Shown: positions 1 through 5,465 of the stretch, one piece after another
Numbering within the stretch: position 1 is the stretch's first letter
Layout: every line of letters starts with the position of its first letter
Source: an uncultured Eubacteriales bacterium
Lineage (GTDB): Bacteria; Bacillota; Clostridia; Oscillospirales; Acutalibacteraceae
Length of the DNA stretch: 7,389 nt
Reading direction: 5' to 3'
Assembly: GCA_900320415.1 (NCBI GenBank)
Contig: ONSE01000064.1
Coordinates: 1-7,389 of the forward strand
Notes under the pieces: model-generated
Databases searched by the model: none
Told to the model about the DNA's origin: nothing
What the model saw: the letters and a program-made list of their open reading frames with translations, nothing else
Position numbers and translations under genes: made by a program

Positions 1-48
1 ACTGACGTATTTCAAGGAGATTTGGCAAGATGATGCCGTGAAGATTCC

Positions 49-85
49 GTGCTTATGCGCGGTAAGGAATTTTTAGAGGTTCCCT
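49..85 (+). repeat. Direct repeat copy 1 (37 bp)
   Basis: This segment matches 199-236 at 34 of 37 aligned bases, with a single one-base gap. The best-conserved part is the 3' end, TTTTAGAGGTTCCCT. The copies lie about 150 bp apart in the same orientation. A frame open from position 2 runs through this copy and stops at 74-76 (TAG), so it could be the tail of a gene or element entering from the left, but that cannot be decided here. The family is not recognised; the shape suits the end of a small mobile or dispersed intergenic element. Confidence 0.7.
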
Positions 86-94
86 ATATATATA

Positions 95-139
95 TATAGT
101 ATAGCATTGTGCGACAACAATTGCAAAATGTATACTATA
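95..139. repeat. AT-rich inverted repeat between the two direct repeats
   Basis: TATAGTATA (95-103) is the exact reverse complement of TATACTATA (131-139). The left arm continues a TA-dinucleotide run that starts at 85. Between the arms, ATTGT (106-110) can pair with ACAAT (117-121), giving a weak cruciform or hairpin. The stem is nearly all A/T, so it is unlikely to be a terminator. It may be an operator, part of an element, or a by-product of low-complexity sequence. Confidence 0.35.
107..136 (+). promoter_or_regulatory. Possible sigma-A-type promoter
   Basis: TTGTGC (107-112) and TATACT (131-136) are separated by 18 bp. The -10 matches the consensus at 5 of 6 bases; the -35 shares only TTG. 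A weak purine-rich site, GAAAGGG, and an ATG at 161 follow. The AT-rich surroundings make chance matches likely, and the only downstream frame on this strand is a doubtful 40-codon ORF (161-283). Confidence 0.22.
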
Positions 140-198
140 CAAATATCGAAAGGGATTTTTATGCAATCTATTCAGGGAATCTCTCCCAATTCAATGTC

Positions 199-236
199 GT
201 GCTTAAGTGCGGTAAGAAATATTTTAGAGGTTCCCT
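199..236 (+). repeat. Direct repeat copy 2 (38 bp), abutting the spoVAE stop codon
   Basis: This is the second copy of the repeat at 49-85, with three substitutions and one extra A (in AATATTTTAG). Its final base, 236, directly precedes the complement of the spoVAE stop codon (237-239), so the repeat begins at the first base after that gene. AGGGAA (174-179) and TTCCCT (231-236) are complementary and could close a loop of about 50 nt in a spoVAE readthrough transcript. Confidence 0.7.
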
Positions 237-593
237 TTAATCCTTCGCCTTTGATTTTCCGATCAGTCCCGCGAACAGGCTGAGAACGATCGCCGCTCCG
301 ATGCCCCCCGCCGCGCTTTTGAGCGCGCCGGTAAAGATCCCGAGAAAGCCGTCCTCGCGCAGGGCGTCCTTCATGCCCTCCGCCATCAGGCAGCCGAAGC
401 CGCTGATGGGAACCGCCGCGCCCTCTCCCGCAAAATCGAGAAGCGGCTGATAGAGTCCCAGCGCGCCGAGTACGACTCCCGCAACAACAAAGAGCGTGAG
501 GATCCGCGCCGGTGTGAGCTTGGTTTTGTCAATGAGCAGCTGGCCGAGCACACAGATCAGCCCGCCGGTGAGAAATGAGAAGATAATTTGCAT
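237..593 (-). CDS. spoVAE: Stage V sporulation protein AE (SpoVAE/SpoVAEb)
   Basis: The gene encodes a 118-residue integral membrane protein of the SpoVA family. SpoVA proteins form the inner-membrane channel that brings calcium-dipicolinate into the developing spore and releases it at germination. The family signature is visible as the glycine-rich stretch GEGAAVPISGFGCLMAEG (residues 56-73). Hydrophobic segments lie at roughly 2-20, 30-48 and 83-110, and the length is normal for the family. The ATG at 593 is chosen over an upstream ATG at 629 because AAGGA sits 8 bases before it and family members begin near this point. The gene is divergent from the ABC operon. spoVAC and spoVAD, usually just upstream, are absent at that position, so this is a solitary or second copy, or a rearranged locus. 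I could not identify a convincing forespore (sigma-G) promoter. Confidence 0.92.
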   Translation of the reverse strand: MQIIFSFLTGGLICVLGQLLIDKTKLTPARILTLFVVAGVVLGALGLYQPLLDFAGEGAAVPISGFGCLMAEGMKDALREDGFLGIFTGALKSAAGGIGAAIVLSLFAGLIGKSKAKD

Positions 594-626
594 GGAAATC
601 GTCCTTTCTATGGAAGCGGTCAGGAG

Positions 627-640
627 CACTGATCACTGAA
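627..640 (+). repeat. Heptad repeat, two units (CACTGAT CACTGAA)
   Basis: Two near-identical seven-base units lie in tandem in the spoVAE leader. They are preceded by TGGAAGCGGTCAG (611-623). The same combination, a near-copy of that 13-mer plus degenerate heptads, occurs after the leuD terminator at 7281-7318, with the heptads in the opposite orientation. The function is unknown. Confidence 0.45.
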
Positions 641-718
641 ACTATCGGTTATTTTTTCCCTTTCCGCTTCTGTCATTCCCAAAATGTGAAAATCCTATGA
701 AAATTTTTTGAAATGTCT

Positions 719-746
719 ACACAAAACCGATTTTTTGTGTTAAGAT
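719..746 (+). promoter_or_regulatory. Inverted repeat (possible operator) with extended -10-like sequence
   Basis: ACACAAAA (719-726) and TTTTGTGT (733-740) form a perfect 8-bp inverted repeat with a six-base centre. The right arm runs into TGT-TAAGAT (738-746), which resembles an extended -10 (TGN plus 4 of 6 bases of TATAAT); no good -35 is present. The start codon lies about 43 bp downstream. A repressor bound here would block such a promoter. An alternative pair, TTGTGT (735-740) and TTTTAT (758-763), is equally weak. The palindrome is observed; the regulatory reading is inference. Confidence 0.35.
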
Positions 747-788
747 TAGTGTCGGCGTTTTATCCAATAAAATAAAGGAGTGAGGCAT

Positions 789-1736
789 ATGGTTGAGGTG
801 ACAAACCTCACAAAATGCTACGGCGACATCAAGGCTGTTGATGATATCAGCTTCACCGTCGATACGGGCGAGGTCCTCGGCTTTCTCGGTCCCAACGGCG
901 CGGGAAAATCGACGACCATGAATATCATCACGGGCTATATCTCGTCCACCTCGGGTACCGTCACGGTTGACGGCAGTGAAATTCTCGCGAATCCGCGCGA
1001 GACCAAAAAGAAAATCGGTTATCTCCCCGAGATCCCGCCGCTGTATCCCGATATGACGGTCAGAAAATATCTCGAGTTCATGTTTGACCTCAAAAAGGTC
1101 AAGCTGCCCAAGAAGGAGCACATCGATGAGGTCATGCGCCTCGTGCAGATTGCCGACAAGGGCGGCAGAATCATCAAGAACCTCTCCAAAGGTTACCGCC
1201 AGCGCGTCGGCTTCGCGCAGGCGCTGCTGGGAAATCCGCCCGTGCTCATCCTCGACGAGCCGACGGTCGGCCTTGACCCCAAGCAGATCATTGAGATCCG
1301 CAAGCTCATCCGCAGCCTCGGCAAGAAGCACACGGTGATTTTCTCCAGCCACGTGCTTTCGGAGGTCTCCGCCACCTGCGACAGAGTCATCGTGATTTCG
1401 GAGGGCAGACTGGTCGCGGACGCCAAGACCGACGAGCTCTCCCGGTCCTTTGCCGACGTGCAGAAGCTCTCCCTCACCGCGGAGGGCAGCTCCTCGGATA
1501 TCCTGGGCGAGATCAAGAAGATCCCCGGCGTGAGAAAATATGTCAAGCTCAGGGATATCTCCGACAAGACGGCGGAGTACAGCATCGAGTACGGCAGCGA
1601 GTTCGATATCCGCCGCGAGGTATTCAGCGCGATGGCGCGGCTGAACTGCCCGATTCTCGAGATGAAGTCGGGCAACGAGAGCCTTGAGGATATGTTCCTC
1701 AAGCTGACGCAGAACGCGGGAAAGAGAGGTCAGTAA
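789..1736 (+). CDS. GldA-like ABC transporter ATP-binding protein
   Basis: This 315-residue cytoplasmic ATPase would energise the ABC-2 permease encoded 1 bp downstream. All nucleotide-binding motifs are visible: Walker A GPNGAGKST (34-42), signature LSKGYRQR (132-139), Walker B VLILDEP (152-158) with catalytic Glu157, a D-loop GLD (161-163) and the switch His188 in SSH. At the Q-loop position the sequence reads YLPE, with Glu81 in place of the usual Gln; I recall this in GldA-like ATPases. The region after about residue 215 is the extra C-terminal domain typical of ABC-2 ATPases. The ATG at 789 is chosen over an in-frame GTG at 780 because AAAGGAG (774-780) is then spaced 8 bases away. Family membership is very secure. 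The GldA label rests mainly on the neighbouring GldF- and GldG-like genes, and the substrate is unknown. Confidence 0.95.
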   Translation: MVEVTNLTKCYGDIKAVDDISFTVDTGEVLGFLGPNGAGKSTTMNIITGYISSTSGTVTVDGSEILANPRETKKKIGYLPEIPPLYPDMTVRKYLEFMFDLKKVKLPKKEHIDEVMRLVQIADKGGRIIKNLSKGYRQRVGFAQALLGNPPVLILDEPTVGLDPKQIIEIRKLIRSLGKKHTVIFSSHVLSEVSATCDRVIVISEGRLVADAKTDELSRSFADVQKLSLTAEGSSSDILGEIKKIPGVRKYVKLRDISDKTAEYSIEYGSEFDIRREVFSAMARLNCPILEMKSGNESLEDMFLKLTQNAGKRGQ

Positions 1737-1737
1737 G

Positions 1738-2445
1738 ATGGGCGCGATATTAAAAAGAGAGCTGGGCGCGTATTTCAGCTCGGCGACCGCCTACGTGGTC
1801 ATGGCGGTTTACTTCTTCTTCTCGGGGCTGTTCTTCAACTTCTATGTGTTCTCGCAGAACAGCACCAGCCTCACCTATGTGTTCAGCAATATGTTTTACA
1901 TCATCATGTTCCTGATCCCGATCATCACCATGAAATCCTTTGCGGAGGAGAAACGGCAGAAGTCTGACCAGGCGCTGCTCACCTCTCCCTGCTCCCTCAC
2001 CGAGATCGTGGCGGGAAAGTTTTTGGGCGCGTTCGTGATGTACACCATCTGCACCGCCATTTTTCTCATCTACGCCGTGGTCATCTCCTTCTTCGCGCAG
2101 CCGCAGTGGTCGGTGATTCTCTGCACCTTCCTCGGCACCCTGCTGCTCGGCGGCTCGCTCATCGCCATCAATGTGTTCATCTCCGTCCTCACCGAGAGCC
2201 AGGTGGTCGCGGCGGTGCTGGGCATGGGCGTCGGGTTGCTGATTTCCATGATGGGCTACTTCGTCAGCCTCGCGAGCGGCGTGGAGTGGCTGCGCATCGC
2301 GCTTGAGAAAATCAGCTTTATGAGCTATTACGAAAACTTCACCTACGGTATTCTCAGCATTACCGACGTGGTGTTCTTCCTGAGCGTCATCGCGCTGTTT
2401 TTGTTCTTCACGGTGCGCGCTCTTGAAAAAAGACGCTGGAGCTAA
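1738..2445 (+). CDS. GldF-like ABC-2 type permease
   Basis: This 235-residue membrane protein forms the transmembrane part of the ABC system. About six hydrophobic segments can be seen, near residues 17-38, 49-66, 92-118, 124-151, 156-178 and 206-227. The cytoplasmic stretch MKSFAEEKRQ...LLTSPCSLTEIVAGK (65-94) between segments two and three is the hallmark of this permease family and the likely contact with the ATPase. NFTYGILSITDVVFF (200-214), before the last helix, resembles the GldF C-terminal motif. The length suits a single permease half, so the transporter is probably a homodimer with two ATPases. The gene starts one base after the ATPase stop codon, with GAGAGG (1724-1729) as ribosome-binding site, indicating tight co-expression. 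The substrate cannot be read from the sequence. Confidence 0.93.
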   Translation: MGAILKRELGAYFSSATAYVVMAVYFFFSGLFFNFYVFSQNSTSLTYVFSNMFYIIMFLIPIITMKSFAEEKRQKSDQALLTSPCSLTEIVAGKFLGAFVMYTICTAIFLIYAVVISFFAQPQWSVILCTFLGTLLLGGSLIAINVFISVLTESQVVAAVLGMGVGLLISMMGYFVSLASGVEWLRIALEKISFMSYYENFTYGILSITDVVFFLSVIALFLFFTVRALEKRRWS

Positions 2446-2457
2446 GGAGGTACGGAC

Positions 2458-3948
2458 ATGGCTAAAAATGAAAAAACCTCCAACGGCGGCTTCAAGGCGT
2501 TTCTGAAATCGCGCAGGGCGCGTCACGGCAGCCTCGCTATCGCGATCGTGATCGCGGTCACGGCGCTGGTGGTTGTGCTCAATATCATCGTGGGACTGCT
2601 CGTTGACCGTTTCCCGAGCCTGAAGGCGGATTTCACCGCCAACAGCGCCTACGCGCTGCAGGAGGATACGGAGGACTATCTCTCCCACATGAGCAAGGAC
2701 GCGAAGCTCTATATCCTCTCGAAGGAATCCGATTTCGAGAGCGGCGGCCAGTATTTTGTGCAGGCGAAGAACCTGCTCGAAAAGATGGTCGCGGTGTCCG
2801 ACGGCAAGCTGACGCTTGAATATGTGGACGTTACCTCGAATCCCTCCTTTACTTCAAAATACGGCAACATCGACTGGAAATCCTCCGATGTACTCGCGGT
2901 CGTGGAGTGCGGCGAGCAGTACCAGGGACTTACCCTTGACGAATGCTTTACCTATAACCAGGAATACTACAGTATGTACGGCTACCGCGAGTACGACAGC
3001 ACCACCATCGAGCAGGCGGTCGTCACGGGCGTGCTCAATGTCGCGACCGAGGACAAGGTCGTGGTGGACTTCCTCAAGATCGGCGGCGAGGCGGATTACT
3101 CCACCCTCAAGTCGGTTCTGACAAGCAATGCCTATCAGGTCAACGAGGTATCTCTCCTCACTGCCGACCTCGACGAGGACGCCAAGTTCGCGGTGATTTT
3201 TGCCCCGACGGTAGACCTCGATGAGGAAACCGCCGAAAAGCTGCAGAAGTGGCTCGAGAACGACGGCAAGTACGGCAGGAACCTGATTTATATTCCCTCC
3301 CCCGAGAATGTCAACACCCCCAACGCGGAGGCGCTGATCGAGCAGTGGGGCATGAAGCTCACCGAGGGCTTCGCCTTTGAGACGAGCGAGGATCACCTCC
3401 TCAGCGGCGGCGACTACTTCGCGTTTATCACCGATTACGGCGATTACTACACCGAAAAAATGAAAAACAAGGATATCCCCGTCATGGTCTACCAGACCAG
3501 AGGCATTGAGGTGACAGACGAGAACAACGCCCACGCGCTGCTCAAAACCTCCAGCCGCGCGGGTATCGTTCCCTATGAGCCGGGCGAGGACTGGAAGATG
3601 GAGGACGCCATCACAGGCTCCCCGATCGCCGTTGCCGCCGAGGGCACCAAGAAGAGCGGCGACAACGAGTCCAAGCTCATCATCTTCGGCTCGGACAGAA
3701 TGTTCGCCTCGGGCTTTATGAAGATGAACAGCATCAACAACACCGAGTTTATTATGAGCGTGTTCAACACCACCTCCGACAAGGATAACGAGACCGTGAC
3801 CATCACGGGCAAGTCCCTTGCCAATACGGAACTGGGTGTGACCGACCTCGGCACCACAAGCGCGATGATGATCGTATTCGTCGCCGTGCTGCCGCTGGGC
3901 ATTCTGCTGGCGGGCATCATCGTCTGGATTCGCAGGAGGAACAAGTGA
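2458..3948 (+). CDS. GldG-like ABC system auxiliary protein
   Basis: This 496-residue protein is anchored by a hydrophobic helix at each end (about 25-49 and 468-490), with a short basic N-terminus and a C-terminal RRRNK tail. These features place the roughly 415-residue middle outside the cytoplasmic membrane. This is the architecture of GldG and related ABC-associated proteins (ABC_transp_aux type). The segment after the first helix, KADFTANSAYALQEDTEDYL (56-75), resembles the family's opening strand and helix, where related proteins read 'LT..K.YTLS..T'. The gene starts 12 bp after the permease, and its TAAGGAGG site (2443-2450) includes the permease stop codon. Its stop overlaps the next start by one base. 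In Bacteroidetes GldG works with GldA and GldF in gliding and the attached secretion machinery; no such role is implied here. The family call is good, the function unknown. Confidence 0.85.
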   Translation: MAKNEKTSNGGFKAFLKSRRARHGSLAIAIVIAVTALVVVLNIIVGLLVDRFPSLKADFTANSAYALQEDTEDYLSHMSKDAKLYILSKESDFESGGQYFVQAKNLLEKMVAVSDGKLTLEYVDVTSNPSFTSKYGNIDWKSSDVLAVVECGEQYQGLTLDECFTYNQEYYSMYGYREYDSTTIEQAVVTGVLNVATEDKVVVDFLKIGGEADYSTLKSVLTSNAYQVNEVSLLTADLDEDAKFAVIFAPTVDLDEETAEKLQKWLENDGKYGRNLIYIPSPENVNTPNAEALIEQWGMKLTEGFAFETSEDHLLSGGDYFAFITDYGDYYTEKMKNKDIPVMVYQTRGIEVTDENNAHALLKTSSRAGIVPYEPGEDWKMEDAITGSPIAVAAEGTKKSGDNESKLIIFGSDRMFASGFMKMNSINNTEFIMSVFNTTSDKDNETVTITGKSLANTELGVTDLGTTSAMMIVFVAVLPLGILLAGIIVWIRRRNK

Positions 3949-5426
3949 TGGACAAAAAGAAAACACTGATTATCGCTATTATCGCGGTGGCTGTTCTCGT
4001 GGGCGTGATGCTTCTGCTGCTCTTTCTGCCGAAGGGCGGCGGCTCCGACGCAGACACGGCGACCGCTGACGAGGGCATCAGGATGGAGCTGAGCACCGAC
4101 GAAAAGGGCGTTCACCAGGCTATCATCGGAAGGGACGCCTTCGGCAACGTCGAGAACAACAGCAGCGGAACGCTGATGCAATACGTTCCCGCGGACATCA
4201 AGACCATCCATGTGGAGAACACCTACGGCTGCTTTGACGTGGTCGCCGAGACCCCCGAGGGCGACGCGACCGTCTACACCATGAAGGGCTACGAGGAGTT
4301 CACCCTGCAGTCGGGCGCTCCCGACGCGATCGCCAACGCCGCGGCATCGCTGGCGTTCACGCAGGTCGCGGGTCAGGACAACGGCGGCAGCGAGTTCGGC
4401 TTTGACGCGCCGCGCTCCGTCGTGACCGTCACCTACAGCGACGACACCTCCTCTGTGATCACCGTCGGCAACGACGCGCCCCAGGGCAAGGGTACCTACG
4501 TCAAGTTCGGCGACGGCAAGGACATCTTCCTCGTCGAAACCTCCCTTGTCAGCGCCTTTGACTACAGCGTCAACGACATGATCAGCAAGGTCATCAATGA
4601 TTCCGCCTCCGATTCGGACAGCGCGCAGGCGAGCGTCATCGAGGTGGAGGCCGGCGGCGAGAGCTTCGCCATCGAGCCCTATACGGGCGAGAAGTACCAG
4701 TCTCACTACCTGATGACAAAGCCCGAGAGCCGCTTTGCCAACGAGATGGAGTCGAGCAGGATCGAGGGCGGCATCCGCGGCCTCTATGCCGACATGATCG
4801 TGATGGTCAACCCCTCCGAGGGGCAGTACAATGACCTCGGACTCTCCTACGCGACCCTCACGGCGGAATATTCCGACGGCACCGTGAAGCTGCACGCCTC
4901 GCAGCCCGACGCCGAGGGCAAGGTCAACCTCATGCTCGACGGCAGGAACGTGGTCTATCAGCTCGCCGCCGACAAGGTGGCGTGGGTCAGCACCTCCTAC
5001 GAAAAGCTGGTGGGAGAGTATGTGCTCTATCCCAAGATGACAGCTCTCAAGGGAATGAAGGTCAACGACAGGGACTTCACGCTCAGCACGCGCGTCTCCC
5101 ACACCACCGACGACGAGGGCAACGAGAGCACCTCCACCGTCACCACGGTGTTTGAGGGCAGCGATGAGATACAGATCGAGAACTTCCAGGGCTTCTGCGA
5201 CGAGGCGGGCATGATCGCCCTCGCGGACGCAGAGAAGGCGTCGGCGGGCGGCACTCCCGAGCTGACGATCGTTTACACCTTTGACGACGATACCTCCGAC
5301 ACGCTGGAGTTCTACGCGGCGGGCGACAGCAAGTACGTCGCCGCCGTCAACGGCACCGTCATGGGCCACGCGAGAAAGTCGGACATCACCCGCGTGACGG
5401 AGGATCTCGCGAAGATCGGAAAATAA
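3948..5426 (+). CDS. DUF4340 domain-containing membrane-anchored protein
   Basis: This 492-residue protein has a short lysine-rich N-terminus and one hydrophobic helix (about 6-28) with no lipobox Cys, so it is probably anchored with the bulk outside the cell membrane. DUF4340-like pattern is visible: FGFDAPRSVVTVTYSDDTSS (150-169) followed by YVKFGDGKDIFLVETS (about 184-199). A second, weaker copy has LGLSYATLTAEYSDGT (297-312) and NVVYQL, and a partial third begins near PELTIVYTFDDDTSDTLEFY (437-456). The product is strongly acidic, with many Asp and Glu. ATG 3948 overlaps the previous TGA by one base and lies 8 bases after AGGAGG (3934-3939); an in-frame GTG at 3945 would be only 5 bases away. 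DUF4340 genes commonly follow GldG-like genes, supporting a shared complex. The biochemical role is unknown. Confidence 0.82.
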   Translation: MDKKKTLIIAIIAVAVLVGVMLLLLFLPKGGGSDADTATADEGIRMELSTDEKGVHQAIIGRDAFGNVENNSSGTLMQYVPADIKTIHVENTYGCFDVVAETPEGDATVYTMKGYEEFTLQSGAPDAIANAAASLAFTQVAGQDNGGSEFGFDAPRSVVTVTYSDDTSSVITVGNDAPQGKGTYVKFGDGKDIFLVETSLVSAFDYSVNDMISKVINDSASDSDSAQASVIEVEAGGESFAIEPYTGEKYQSHYLMTKPESRFANEMESSRIEGGIRGLYADMIVMVNPSEGQYNDLGLSYATLTAEYSDGTVKLHASQPDAEGKVNLMLDGRNVVYQLAADKVAWVSTSYEKLVGEYVLYPKMTALKGMKVNDRDFTLSTRVSHTTDDEGNESTSTVTTVFEGSDEIQIENFQGFCDEAGMIALADAEKASAGGTPELTIVYTFDDDTSDTLEFYAAGDSKYVAAVNGTVMGHARKSDITRVTEDLAKIGK

Positions 5427-5465
5427 GCTCACAGATTTTTTAATATACATCAGGAGGAACAGAAT

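Larger units (their letters stand above)
594..788. other. Divergent intergenic region, spoVAE / ABC operon
   Basis: This AT-rich spacer of about 195 bp holds the spoVAE ribosome-binding site (complement of about 602-606), a two-unit heptad repeat (627-640), an A/T-rich tract (about 681-714) that could act as an upstream promoter element, the inverted repeat and promoter-like sequence at 719-746, and the AAAGGAG site (774-780) for the ATPase gene. No gene is supported within it. Confidence 0.7.

Noticed and set aside
2..76. A 24-codon frame entering from the left edge and ending at TAG 74-76
   Set aside because: Too short and truncated to judge. It overlaps the direct repeat, and nothing marks it as the end of a known protein.
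85..98. TA-dinucleotide run as a microsatellite or phase-variation switch
   Set aside because: It is seven TA units long and not placed in a coding frame or a credible promoter spacer, so a switching role is not supported.
594..629. An upstream ATG at 629 adding 12 residues to SpoVAE
   Set aside because: The extension contains the AAGGA ribosome-binding site of the ATG at 593, and family members start at the shorter position.
717..1352. A 211-codon minus-strand frame opposite the ATPase gene
   Set aside because: Its N-terminal part mirrors conserved ATPase codons and its C-terminal part runs into non-coding promoter sequence; no family resemblance.
1750..2688. A 312-codon minus-strand frame opposite the permease gene
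   Set aside because: Extremely rich in His, Glu, Asp and Arg, as expected for the antisense of a hydrophobic membrane protein; no recognisable motif.
2854..3966. A 370-codon minus-strand frame opposite the GldG-like gene
   Set aside because: Antisense shadow of the well-supported plus-strand gene in a GC-rich region.
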